Notes: generated from the sequence alone by a model not told the origin. A stretch of DNA of 64,000 nucleotides from Mycoplasma nasistruthionis (GCF_006228185.1 NZ_CP040825.1:434001-498000), one strand, 5' to 3'; positions 22,699-34,897 are shown, counted from the first letter of the stretch. Translations and numbers: made by a program.

Positions 22699-24122
22699 TT
22701 TGCCCTCTTTCTTTTAGGTGTTTTTTTTTCTCTGCGTTTGTAGATAAAAATTCTCACAATCGCTTTTGTTCAACATAAAGCCCTGTGTAGTAGACTTAAA
22801 GTACCAAATGATACTGCTGAAATAATGAATAAATCAGCTACTTTAAATAATAACGAACCATTGTTTAACACGTCATTTTGTGGGTCTGAAGTTAATAGTT
22901 TAGCATTTAACCCTTCAAGAACAGAAGCAAATGCTAAGCAGGTTAAAATTAAATAAGCAATAATGTTTGAAACCGATGAATTTTGCTTAACAAATAATTG
23001 TCAAATAACTAATGTATATAGTGCTGAAAGCGCAGCTAATAACACTAAAATAAAGTTGTTAAACTTATCACGGTCAAACATTTTAAACGTTAATAAAATC
23101 GAAGTTGTCAGCACTAGTGTAAACACCAGTACAAAACCTTTTGTTGTTTGATTAAATGAATGAATTATTTTAGAAGTACTTACATAAGTATAAGCACCTA
23201 AAACTAAAACATCAATTAATAAAGCCAACATTCAAAATAGATGAGCCGGAACTCTATTTACTAAAATTCCATCATTTTGATTCATTGTAAAAGCGTTAAT
23301 AATCATTCATGCACTAAATGACGCTAATACTACTAGCATGTAAGATAAAATGCTTTTACTGAAATTTAATAATTTGTTTCTTTGTTTACTAATTAGCAAT
23401 TGACCAGCACTTGTAAAGACATATGCAACTAGCACAAACGAAAAAGCAACGGTGATTAATACAGAACTTTGAGAATGTGTTAAAACATTTTGTTTCATTC
23501 AAACATAGAAAGGATTTTGGTTGCTAAATAGAAGATCTGTATCATTTATGCTTATAAATGCAAATAGCGCAAATGATAATGTTCCGACTAAAACTCATTT
23601 AAACACTGTTGCTAAAACAAAGTTAGTTAAATAAAGTTTGTAATTTGGATAAGCCTTTTTATAAATATTTGTTGCTATAGACTCTGCTATTGTGTTAACA
23701 AGCATTAAAACTAAAAATGGAGCTGATGCAATTAACAAGTTGACAGGTGTTTTTTCAGCGGTGTATGGAAAGAAGTTTAATAAAACAAAAGATACTGCTG
23801 AAATTCCTACGTAACTTATGTAAAAGGCTAAATATTTAGATAATTTGATTTGTAGTTTTGATATATTTCGATAATTTCACAACAACGAACCTAATGCTGT
23901 AAAAAGTAAAATAACAAAATTATAAATTACTACAAAGTTCCTGCTTTGAGATTGAGAATCAGTAATTTTAAACAAGTTTGAAAAACTTAAAAAATCTTGA
24001 TTAATTATGTTATTAATGTTTAATAAACTAAATAATCCTATAGCAAACGCTAAAGTTAAAGTTATTACGTTTAAAATCTGTTTAACATCTGATTTTCATA
24101 AAACGATTTTTTTATTAGTCAC
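22677..24122 (-). CDS. Polytopic membrane protein of X0, copy B
   Basis: A 481-residue protein with roughly ten to twelve hydrophobic helices and a basic C-terminal tail (YKRREKK...KRKRAKW). GTG start with AAAGGA seven bases upstream, directly after the MIB stop, the same arrangement as copy A. At least four Trp TGA codons. It shares the layout but little sequence with copy A. I cannot place it in a transporter family. It is the probable membrane sector of the X0 machine. Confidence 0.8.
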
Positions 24123-24140
24123 TATAATTTCCTTTCTATT

Positions 24141-27100
24141 CTATTGTGCTGGTTTAACTTTTATGCCGTTTTCAAATTTTGATCCAAAAAGACCTCAAGC
24201 TTGTGAGCTTCTAATAACTCTCGCTGCATCTTCTGAATCAACATATAATGTATCAAAAGCTTTTGGCAATTGTTTTCTGCCATCGGCTGATGTACCTGCT
24301 TCTAATAGTCCGTATAATTGTTTACCTCAACCATCTTGTAAATCATTAGGATTTCCTGAGATGTATAAAATGTGAGTTGAAGCATCGTTAAATTGTAATC
24401 TTGGTCTGTCAGGGCCACTTACAACTAATGAACCAAATTGACTTACTGCTAAATCGCCAAATGGAAGTTCATATATTTCACCTTGATTGTGAAGTGTTAA
24501 TTTTTGGAATACCCTTTGATTTAAAGGCAATCCTTTCAATGATCTTAATTGTGGGTTTAAACTTAAATCGATATATGAAGGTCATGAACCTGAACCAAAA
24601 CGACCATTAAAGATTCTTCAATCTTCTTTGGTTTTTAAAGCAATTTCAAAACCTCTTCTGACATCTTCAAAACTATCAGTTTTTGAAGGTCTAATTGTAT
24701 TAAATTGAATACTTTCAGCTCTATCACCTGCTGCTTGAGGCGTAAAGCTTCTTAATGTTCTACCAGTTGCTGGAACGAATTTTGTATTTAATAGCGCAAT
24801 TGGGTCAATTCCTCAGTCAGTTCTATCATCTTCTTCGTCAATATTAGGAATTGTTGTATATAGTCCAACGTTGTCAAGAACTTTGTTTTTTAACCCTGAC
24901 ATTGCACTAGTATCTTTTGTAGCAAAGAATAATTCAACAGATGTTACGTGTGAAGGTAGTTGTTCTAATAGACTTCTTAGTGATTCGTTTTTGTCAGCTT
25001 CACCAATGCTTTTAATTCTAAGCATTTTAATATCTGTGTTGTTTTTCAAGAAGTTTAATCATTTATCATAACCTTTTGGACTTGATGCATCAACTTCAAG
25101 AAGTTTCATATTCCCTTTTTTAACACCGATCGCATTATTTGGATCAGGTTTATATGTGAATACTCTTAAACCGTCATTCTTACGTACTCTTTTACCACCT
25201 ACATACTCATATCCTGTAACTCTAGCACCTGTTAAACCTTGATTTATATATGATTCAGTTTCATCATATTTTCCTCATCCGTCAAAACGACCTTCAATAA
25301 TTTTTTGAGGATCTCTTTGTCATTTAGATGAGTTACCTAAAGTTAGAGATTCATTTTGTTTGATTTCTCATTGCACAACAGCATTTTCTGCATCACTACG
25401 AGGACCTCAAATAGGTTGAGTATTATATCCTCATTCGCTAGCCATTATGTTTGTATGTAGAATTTGTCCAGTAGCTGCTGCTGTTTCTAGATAGTTTAAA
25501 GCATCAGTTCAACCAATTCTTAAGTCACGTCTAATTTCTTCTTTAGTTAGTTTTCTACCATATGTTTGTAAAGTACTTTTTCCATTTATTCATCTTACAT
25601 ATGATTCAAGTCTGATTTCATCCTCTTCAGTATCATGAGGGAAAAATTCTCTTAAGTTCTCAACTGTTAATTCCACATTAGAATCAAGTAGCCTTACAAA
25701 ACCATTTACTTGATCTCTAATTTTTTGTTTCTCAGCCGCTGTAAGAACTGTTTTTTTAGGTTGTGGCAATCCTGGTTTAGTTGGTATATTTAAGTTGTTT
25801 AAATCAACTCTTTGACCTTCTTTTGATAGTGCCTTATTTACATCAACTGGTTCATCATTTCTTCTGTTTGGTGGTGTCACTTCAGGATTATTATTTGAAT
25901 TTACTACTTTAACAACTTGATATTCCTTTGTCGCATTTCTTGGGAATTCTGTTGCTTGAGAAGGGTTTGCTAATTTATAACCTTGTGGCACATATTCATT
26001 AACATTTTTCTCTTCATCTGAATAATAAGTTCCTGAAATTCTTTTAACTTCATTATTATTAAATTTGAATATTAATGTGAATGTATAACTTTGTCTATTT
26101 GGAGCAATAGAAATTGTATTACTTCTACCTCTAACAATTGTAGGCTGTGTTACAACATGGTATCCTTGCGGCATTTCGTTTTGTCATGGAACTGGCGCCG
26201 GATCACCTAATGGAGCACTATATTCATAAGTTTTAATTGTTGCTCCATTGTAATCAAAAACAATAGTAGTTTTTTCTAATTCAAGTATTTTTGATACAAC
26301 AATTTGATTTTCTTGTCCAGGTCTTATCGCAATTGAACCTGTTTTATCTTTTAATTCATATCCTGTAGGAATTAAAGCTATTACTCTTTCAGCTGTGATT
26401 GTCGTTTCGTCAGCTGTTGTTTTAATAGTTTTTGTTTGTCCTACTTGTTGTCCGTTATCTAAAACAAATTTAAATGTAGTAATAATTGAAAGTCTGACTA
26501 CATCAAATTCATAAGTTTTATTTTCTAATTGAATTGCTGTGTTTTGGTTTCTAGCCTTGTCAAGTTCAAAACCATCAGGTATGTAAGTTCTAATATCTAC
26601 TGTAGTACCTTGTTCACCTGTAATTGTTGTAGGATTAGCTACTGCTCTTCCATTTCATTTAAAGACAATTTGTGTTTGTACTTTATTTACTAAAGGTACA
26701 ACTATAATAGTGTTCGGTTGTCCAGGAGTAATTAAAGGTGTTTGTGTAGAATTTTTAAGTTTGTATCCTTGTGGAATTCATTTAGGATCATACTTAATTT
26801 CATCACCTTCATAAGATTCAACAGTTACAGCACTTGTAACTGGTTCTCCTGCTTCATTATTAATATTAATAATGGTTGTGATTTTTTTCTTAATTTCTTT
26901 AATGAAAATTTCGTTTGTCTGACCCAGTTGGATTTGTGGTTCATTATCCGGGTTAGCAAGTTCATAATTATCAGGAATATAATCTGCAAGATTGATTGGT
27001 TGATTTTGTTCAGAAATAACAATTTGTGATTTAACTAAAACTGAACCATTATCAGAAACTCTTTTTAAGAAATTTAAAACTGTTCTGACTTTTACTTCAA

Positions 27101-27970
27101 CTTCAACAACGTTAACTTCAACAGTTCCATTTTGTGCTACTACTTCAGCTTCTTGGTTTTGTGCTAATTTATAATTCTCTGGTAAATAAGGTAAAACATT
27201 AACTTTCTTACCTTCTTCTGTTTTAACTTCTTTTAAATCACCAATTTGTTGTTCTCCCTTAACAAATTTCAGTGTTAATGTAACTGGAACGGCAATTTTC
27301 TCAACATTATATCTATTTGTTCCACCTATTACATAAGAAGTTTGAGAGTTATTAACTAGTCTATATCCTGTTGGTACAACTGAATTAACATTGAAACCAG
27401 TAGGGATATCTTCATTTCTTTTTACAACAGTATCAATAACATTTTCTGTTTTACCTTCGCCTGTTGAAAAGAATACAAAAGTAGTATCTTCAAGTTGTTT
27501 TTCTCTAACAACTCAAATAATATTGTCTGATGAACCTAGTGTCGCAGATATAGGTTCATTGACAGAATATTTTGAACTATCAAAGTTATAACCGTTGGGT
27601 ATTAGGTTTTGAATTTGCAGTTGTAGTTCTTCATTACTTGATGAAATGAATTCAACTTTTTTAACATCTTCATTATTCGCACTATTTCTGAAGATTAAAG
27701 TTGTTTTTTTCATTTTTTCATCGCTCTCATTTTCAACACGATCAACATTATGATCGGTATTTGAAGCTTGCGCTTGTTGATCTTTTTAGGAGTAATGTTA
27801 ACAACTATTTTAGATAAGTTAGGTTTAGTCACGACCTGACTTACTGCAGAACCATTATTATATTTGTCAGCTATAAAAAAAGTAGCAGTTCCTAAAACAG
27901 TAACAACTGATAATCCACCTAATATGATTGCAGCTTTTTTAGCATATTTAATTTTTTTAGCTTTAATCAT
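24141..27970 (-). pseudogene. MIB-type immunoglobulin-binding protein, copy B, frameshifted near the N-terminus
   Basis: This would be ~1276 residues with one base restored. The N-terminal anchor (MIKAKK...ILGGLSVVTVLG) is read to residue ~61. A five-A run (T run at 27783-27787) then shifts the frame into a short garbled tail. Six A would give PKKDQQAQ and continue through nine repeats with IP.GY-type turns to the MIB core and the end SSQAWGLFGS, the same plan as copy A. No decay is seen in the other ~1200 codons, which argues for a recent or reversible event or a base-calling error. Domain roles are as in copy A, but the sequence is clearly different. Confidence 0.85.
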
Positions 27971-28068
27971 TTCTTGTACCCGTTTTAACCTTTCATTTTT
28001 GTAATCGAATTAATTACATAAAAATTATAAAAGTTAAAAAAGGCTATTTTTAATTTATTTGATTAATC

Positions 28069-28099
28069 TAAATATATTTAATTATATTAAATATATTTA
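28069..28099. promoter_or_regulatory. Palindrome 1 upstream of MIB copy B (13-5-13)
   Basis: Perfect 13-base arms (28069-28081, 28087-28099) flank the centre TTATA, ~114 bases before the MIB start. It has the same geometry and centre as in copy A but different arm sequence. Confidence 0.6.
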
Positions 28100-28137
28100 A
28101 AATTAAAAAACTTTTTTGTTTTTAAATTAAATATTTT

Positions 28138-28168
28138 TATTTAAATATATTTTAAATATATTTAAATA
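28138..28168. promoter_or_regulatory. Palindrome 2 upstream of MIB copy B (14-3-14)
   Basis: Perfect 14-base arms (28138-28151, 28155-28168) flank the centre TTA. The midpoint distance to palindrome 1 is 69 bases, equal to copy A. Confidence 0.6.
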
Positions 28169-28211
28169 ATATCATATTTTTTAAGTTTAATTAAATTAAT
28201 TTTTAATAAAT

Positions 28212-28253
28212 AAAAAACACTTCTAGGCCTTATTTGTAGGTTTAGAAGTGTTT
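28212..28253 (-). terminator. Terminator after the M13 peptidase gene
   Basis: The stem AACACTTCTA/TAGAAGTGTT around an inner GCCT...AGG dyad has a T run on the minus strand. It separates the peptidase gene from the MIB copy B promoter. Confidence 0.75.
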
Positions 28254-28310
28254 AAATATATCTAATATCTTTAAATCTTTAAAAATATTTATTTTTTTAA
28301 TTTATAAAAA

Positions 28311-30218
28311 TTATCAAATTTTAATTCTTTTATCTTTTGCTAGGTACATTTGGTCTGATTCTTGAATTTCATATGTCTCATGGAATAAATCATTATTCAT
28401 CATTAAGACATTCCCTCTTTCTTTTGCTGGAGCATGAACATCTGATTCTAAAAGTCTTCTTGCTAGACCTTCTTTTTCGACCTTTCTTCATACTCTAGCT
28501 CAGTTTTCAAAGAATGCTTTAGCGTCAAAATCTTGTTCTAATGAAGCTGCTTCTAAAGCACATGAAACACCACCAATATCAGCAATGTTTTCAGAAACTG
28601 TTAGTTTACCATTAACTGGTCCGTAAGGTGTAATTCTTGAATTGTATAATTCAATAACAGCTTGAGTTTTTTCTGCAAATTTTTCTTTATCTTGTTCTGT
28701 TCATCAGTTATTCAAACTTCCATTTTCATCAAATTGAGCACCATTGTTATCAAATGCGTGCGAAATTTCATGAGCTATAACTGCACCAATTCCACCATAA
28801 TTTGCTGATGATGATTGATTGATGTCATAATATGGAGCTTGTAAAATAGCTGCTGGGAAAACTATGTGGTTTGCAAATGGATTAAAGTAAGCGTTAATTG
28901 TAGCTGGCGACATACCTCATAAATTGGGATTTGTTTCTTTTAAATATAATGAAAAGGCGTATTCTTCTTTAATTTGATTAAATTTAACAACATTTTCAAG
29001 CACTGATGAATTTTCATCATACCCTTGAGTAATAAATTTATCATAGAAAGGTCTAATTTCTTCTGGGTAACCAATCATAACACCTAGTTTATTCAATTTC
29101 TTAATTGCCATATCTTTAGTTGCTTGACTTAATCAAGTATTATTTTCTAAACGAGTTTTATAAATGTTGATCATGTTTGAAACCATTTTTTCAACATCAG
29201 CTTTCGCTTGAGCCCCGAAGTATTCATTAGCATAGTATAAACCTAAAGGCATTGAGAAGTATTTTTCAGCAGTGTCATATGCATAAAGTTCTAATTCTCT
29301 CGGTTTATCAATTGAATAAACAGCATTTGCATATTCAACAGACTTAATTCTTTTAGTTTCATCTAAATATTTAGCTGCAAAAATTAGGTTTTTAATAAAG
29401 AATAAAGCTTTATATTTTTTAAAGTTAGATTTAGTAAAAATTTGATCTAGTTTATTAATAAACTCAGGGTTAACACAACTAATTGATTCAACATTTTGTC
29501 CAACTAAACGATTAGCTAATGTATGAATTTTGAAAAAGTGTGATTTATTGTTATATCATGAAATTTCTTTCATGTTATATAAAGAAACATAATCAGCTTT
29601 TTGCACTGATGACAATACTACCGGCACTAATAATGAATCAAATTCAATAGCATCTTTAATTAATTGATTAGCTTCTTGTTTTGTTTTTCCATAATCTACT
29701 AATAAATCATGAACCATGTTTTTTCACGCACTTAATAACTTATCTTTTTGTTCTTTATCAGCATAAGTGTCTTTGTTAGGTAAAATAAGTGAAGGTTCAC
29801 CTAATCACATAACTTTAATTTTGTTGTTAATAAAATCTTCATCAACTCCAAAATCTAAGGGCATGAATGAATATTTAAATGCAAAATGCTTATAGTTTGC
29901 ATTTAATTGGTGAAAGTCTTTTAAGTTTTCTAAATCTGCTAAGTATTTTCTTGCAGGTTCTCAACCTTGGTTTTCTCTTGTGTCATTATCTAAAATCATT
30001 TGATAAAACTTAACATAGTTTTGAATGTGAGCATTATTAGGAATATCTTTTTGATTTGTTGCTCAATCATGAGTTAAACCTTTTAAAAGTTTTTCTAATT
30101 TTAAATCTAATTCACCAAAAGCTGACATTGATGAACGATCTTCAGGAATTTTTGTTTCTTGCAATCAATCATAGTTAACAAAATCATAAAAATCATCTTG
30201 TAATCTTGGTTTTTGCAT
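28311..30218 (-). CDS. pepO: M13 family zinc metallopeptidase (PepO/neprilysin-like)
   Basis: A 635-residue endopeptidase. The zinc motif HEISH lies in ...IAHEISHAFDN, NAYFNP is upstream (the substrate-binding NAY.NP of M13), and the third ligand is in ENIADIGG. The C-terminal Trp (RIKIW, coded by TGA just before TAA) matches the usual terminal Trp of M13 enzymes. No signal peptide is visible, so it is probably cytosolic and digests imported oligopeptides. The start is set by AAGGAGG five bases before the ATG. About nine in-frame TGA codons hide most of it in standard translation. Its place beside antibody-cleaving proteases is suggestive only. Confidence 0.93.
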
Positions 30219-30236
30219 TATTTCCTCCTTGTTAGT

Positions 30237-30261
30237 GTTTAATATATTTATTATATTAAAC
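30237..30261. promoter_or_regulatory. Palindrome at the pepO promoter
   Basis: Arms GTTTAATATA and TATATTAAAC flank the centre TTTAT, 19 bases upstream of the pepO ATG and close to its ribosome site. It is a possible operator; the remaining spacer to 30424 shows no gene. Confidence 0.4.
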
Positions 30262-30424
30262 ATAATTAAAATATTAATTATTTACTTAAAAACAAAGGAA
30301 TTTTTCTGTCCTGAATTATTTTTACTGATTTAGTTAACAAATTAAGTGATTTTATTGTTAATTTGATAATAAACCTAAGTGTTTTTTTGTTATTCATTGT
30401 TAGACTTAAAAACCTAAAAAGTAA

Positions 30425-30436
30425 TATTATTTAATT
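30425..30436 (+). promoter_or_regulatory. -10 box giving a leaderless mRNA for the stand-alone protease
   Basis: TATTAT at 30425-30430 stands seven bases before the ATG at 30437, and no Shine-Dalgarno sequence is present. Transcription would start at about the A of ATG. Confidence 0.5.
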
Positions 30437-32893
30437 ATGAAAAAAATTAATTTGTTGTTTAGTGTATTAACCATGTTTATACCCTTTTTGGCATCAGTTT
30501 CTTGTGGAAATAATCAAAAAAATGTAAATGAAAGCAGCATCAATAACTTACCAATTCTTGACACTAATAATAACTTAGGTAAAATTTCTTTTAAGCCTGA
30601 AAACAAGGCTGATTTAGATTTGAGTGAATTTAATCGGAAACTTGAATTTTTAAAAAATAAATTTACAAACAACGATTTATTTCAAGAAATAATTTTACAA
30701 GCTAATAGGATTGAAAATCAGCAGTCTTTAAGAATTTTAAATTCAAAATCTGATGAATTAATTAACTTATTTTTAGAAGCTAAAAATATATTAAAAACCA
30801 AATTAAATCAACTTTTAAATAGAATTAATAACATTCAAGCCTCAATTGAAATAAATTTGAATCAAACTTTAATAAATGATTTAAACATCTTAAATACAGA
30901 CATAGAAGCATTAAAATACAATCAAATTCAAGATGCTTTTACTAAATTTACAAGATATGAAAATTATTTAAACATAATTGAAAATAAATTGGTTGAATTA
31001 GTTAGAAAAATAAAAGAATTTGAAAGTTTAAATCAAAATATAATTGACAGTAATTTATCAGAAAAATATTTAGAAACTACTAGCCAAATTAAGAGTTGAA
31101 AGTCTGAAATTTTAGAGCTTGATTTAGCAGAAAATCACAATAACAAATTAATTAAAACAATTGATCATTTTAGGGAAAAATATCAAGAAGTTATAAGTAA
31201 ATTAAGCACTGTTAGAGCTGATATTATAGGGTTGAAAGAACAAATTAACAGTTTGAATTTAACTAATCAACAATTAATTAACGAAAAAATTAATTTATTT
31301 GCCAAACAAGAGCAAATATCAAAATACAATTTACAACAGTTAATTGATTATAAAAATCAGTTGAATGATTTTATCTTAAAAGTAAATCAGAATACAACTG
31401 TTAACATTGAAAATCAGCAAACAAATGACCAAATTTTATCAGATCAAGAAATACAAAATTATTATGCAAACAATCCAGATTTAAAATATTATCATGACAC
31501 ACAAATTGACAATTCATTATTGTTAAGTAACAATAGTGAATACATTAACATGATTTTAAATAGATCTTATACTTTAACTTGACAATATCTTGATGGAACA
31601 ACCTCCGGTGGAACTGCGTGAATTTTAGACTTTGCCAAATTAGATAATAACAATAACTATAAATTGTTTTTAGCTACTAATTATCATGTTGCTGTTGATA
31701 TTTATTCACAAAATGATTACACTATGTATAAGCAGCCAAATAGGCTAAATAATCCAATTAAACATTTTGGTATTGGCATTGATTTACAAAATACAAATAA
31801 CCCTAATATTTTAAATATTGTTAATAAATATCACTTACAAAACAAAAAGTATGCTTATAGGTTTTTTACCCCTACAGCAATGCCCAAAACATTTTTCTTA
31901 GCTCAAAATTTTATGGATAACATAAGTGATCTAAATGAAAATTATTACACCGATTTTGCTGTTTTAGAGTTGGATATAAACTTATCTGATGCACCATTAA
32001 GTTTGTCAGATTTTGACAACAATTCACCTTTAACAGGCAACAATGCTAATTTGGAATGAAAACTAGTTTTATTACATCTACAAAATGCAATCAAACTACT
32101 GGAAAAACAAAATCAAAAACTATCTAATTCAAGTGTCTTAGTAAACACTAATAATAACAAATATGCAACCGTTAATTTTGATGATTTATATTTTTTAAGA
32201 AGAAATATCTTAAACATTAAAAATAAACCAAATATGCCAATTTTTAGGGATGTTTTACAAGATGCATTAGATGGAAAAGCAGATACAATTAATAAAATAA
32301 ATTCCTTAAATGATAATTTAAAATCAATTGTCAATTCAGATAGATATAAATTTGCACTAAATACTTATTTTGCAGGTTTTCCTAACCAAAATGGGTCAAT
32401 TTCTACTGTTTCAAATTTATATGATGATGATAAAAATAACTTAAACTTTAGCATTAACAGACCGTTCTTCTTACCAGACACAACATATAACAACACAGTT
32501 GTTGCAAATAGAGGAACTGAGTTTAATAAAATGGGACAAAGTAAATATTACGGCGTTATATATAAAGGTTTTTCTCCGAACAAAGTAATTGGTGGTATGA
32601 GTGGATCACTAGTTTTAGATTCTCAAACTCTGCCTACAGGTATAATTTGAGGTCAATCGCCTACAAGCAATCGCTTTTTATTAGATAATGGAAAAAATAT
32701 AAATTTATACACACCTTTAATGGCTTCATTTGTTCAAAATAGAGAATTTGAAAGCAATAATTTAAAAGTATTTTCTTACGACTTAATTGATGGAACTGAT
32801 ATTAAGTATATACACCAAAGATACTCATATAAACATGCTTTAAATCAAAACTATCCTGAATTATCAACATTATTATTCCCAAAAAATAATTAA
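30437..32893 (+). CDS. Stand-alone MIP-family (DUF31) serine protease lipoprotein
   Basis: An 818-residue surface lipoprotein with lipobox LASVSC. Residues ~60-390 are Asn/Lys/Leu-rich and strongly helical, probably coiled coil. The protease domain begins near ~390: GGTAWILDF, His in ATNYHV (~416), Asp in YTDFAVLELD (~515), Ser in GGMSGSLVL (~723). This is the chymotrypsin-like triad of MIP/DUF31 proteins, complete here. Six or more Trp TGA codons; no frame break. It is encoded alone, without MIB or ATPase genes, and convergent with lepA. It could cleave antibody fragments or other host proteins; the substrate is unknown. Confidence 0.88.
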
Positions 32894-32944
32894 CACTAAC
32901 CATAAATTACTAACTGTTTAAGTTGGAAATTTATATATTGTGAC

Positions 32945-32968
32945 AAAAAAGCACCAGTTTGGTGCTTT
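32945..32968. terminator. Bidirectional terminator between protease and lepA
   Basis: The stem AAAGCACC/GGTGCTTT with loop AGTTT has an A run on the left and a T-rich tail on the right. It serves the convergent genes on both sides, better for lepA. Confidence 0.75.
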
Positions 32969-32970
32969 AT

Positions 32971-34773
32971 TTATTTTTCAATATTTGTTTTTAAGATTGA
33001 TAAGAAGGCTTCTTGCGGAACTTCAATTGAACCAAGTTTTTTCATCCGTTTTTTACCTTCTTTTTGTTTTTTAAGTAGCTTTTGTCTACGTGTAACGTCT
33101 CCACCATATAATTTTGCTGTAACGTCTTTACGGTATGCTTTGATTGTTTCTCTAGCAATAATTTTTCCACCAATTGTAGCTTGCACAGGAACTTCAAAGT
33201 TTTGACGAGGTATAGCGTCTTTTAACTTAACACAAAGTTCTCTAGCAGCTTCATAAGCTTTATCACGGTGTGAAATAATAGAGAAAGCATCAACTTTATC
33301 ACCGTTTAATAAGATATCAACTTTAACCAAATCGCTAGCTACATAGCCAATTCATTCATATTCGAATGATGCATAACCTTTAGTTGTTGATTTTAATCTG
33401 TCAAAGAAATCAAAAATAGTTTCAGCAAGCGGTAGTTCATAAACCACTTTTGAACGTCTTGAATCTACAGTTTCAAGTGATTTGTAAATACCACGTTTAT
33501 TTTGGCATAGTTCCATAACATTACCAATATATTCATTAGGAATAAAAATACTTGCTTCAATGAACGGTTCTTCAATTGTCTCAATAAAAGTACGATCAGG
33601 AAATAGTGTTGGGTTTGAAATTAATTCTACTTCACCTTTTGTTGTAGTAACTCTGTATTCAACAGAAGGTGAAGTTGCAATAATACCAACCTTGTATTCA
33701 CGGTCTAATCTTTCTTGCAGAATTTCCATGTGCAACATTCCTAAAAATCCAACACGAAAACCAAATCCTAAAGCTTTAGAAGTCTCTTGCTCTCAAGTTA
33801 TAGAAGAGTCTGATAAAGAAATTTTTTCTAAACTTTCTTTCAAGTCCATGTAATCACGTGTGTCAATTGGGTAAAATCCTGTAAAAACAACCGGCTTCAT
33901 CTTTTTATAACCCGGAAGTGCTTCTGGTGTAGGATTATTAATTAAAGTGATTGTATCACCGACATGAACTTCTTTAGCATCTCTAATTGCTGCTGACACT
34001 CATCCAACTTCTCCGGCAACAAGCTTATCTTTTTTGGTTTCATAAGGGTTTCTAACCCCTAATTCAATAACATGATATTCCTTGTCTTGATTGTCTTTTG
34101 ACATGAATTTAAATCTATCACCTGTTTTTAATTCACCTTCAAAGATTCTAACAAGCATAACAACACCGCGATAAGCATCAAAGTAACTATCAAAGATTAA
34201 TGCTTTTAAAGGTTTTTCATCATCAGCGTTTTTAGGAGCAGGAATATAATTAACAATTGCTTCTAAAAGTTCAGGTACTCCTTGCCCTGTTTTAGCAGAA
34301 ACTAAAATAGCATTATCAGTCGGAATACCTATAACTTCTTCAATTTCTTGTTTAACTAAATCTACATTAGCACTTGGTAAGTCAATCTTGTTAATAATTG
34401 GCAAGATTTCTAAGTTGTTTTCTAATGCTAAATAAACATTAGCTAAAGTTTGTGCTTCAATTCCTTGGGTTGCATCTACAAGTAATAAAGCACCTTCCGA
34501 AGCTGCTAATGAACGAGAAACTTCATAGGTAAAATCAACGTGTCCAGGTGTATCAATTAAGTGAAAAATATAGTCTTTATACTTAATTTGTACAGCATTA
34601 AGTTTGATTGTAATTCCCCGTTCTTGTTCAAGTTCCATCGAATCAAGAAATTGAGCTTTTAATTCTCTGTTATCTACTGTGTTTGTATATTCTAAAATAC
34701 GGTCAGCTAAAGTACTTTTACCGTGGTCAATGTGAGCTATAATTGAAAAATTTCTGATTTTTGACTTATTCAT
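32971..34773 (-). CDS. lepA: Elongation factor 4 (LepA)
   Basis: A 600-residue translational GTPase that acts on stalled ribosomes. G motifs: AHIDHGKST (G1, residues ~13-21), DTPGHVDF (G3), NKIDL (G4). The C-terminus shows the LepA-specific domain ([17 protein letters not shown]). Three in-frame TGA codons read as Trp. The length matches bacterial LepA. A TATAAT on the minus strand (34779-34784) six bases from the ATG indicates a leaderless transcript. Confidence 0.97.
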
Positions 34774-34778
34774 TTTTT

Positions 34779-34784
34779 ATTATA
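34779..34784 (-). promoter_or_regulatory. -10 box of lepA (leaderless)
   Basis: TATAAT on the minus strand ends five bases before the ATG at 34773. No ribosome site lies between. Confidence 0.5.
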
Positions 34785-34866
34785 TTAAATTAATTTAAAA
34801 GATAAAGCAATTTAAACAGTGTGTAATAATTTTAGTTATTTCGACACTTTAAAACATTCATTTTTT

Positions 34867-34897
34867 CTTTTTAAGCCTATGATATAGGTTTAAAAGT
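34867..34897. repeat. Dispersed hairpin element, copy 2
   Basis: CTTTTTAAGCCTATG and ATAGGTTTAAAAG form a long dyad with an inner CCTAT/ATAGG, related to 13027-13059. It lies in the ~250-base gap between smc and lepA, which holds no gene. Confidence 0.5.

Noticed and set aside
28911-28919. Frame break in pepO near the W-G junction
   Set aside because: It is a TGA Trp codon; the frame is the same before and after it.
33738-33999. Apparent gene fragments in lepA, smc, pepO, tex and others
   Set aside because: The breaks are all in-frame TGA at Trp positions; read with TGA as Trp the genes are whole.
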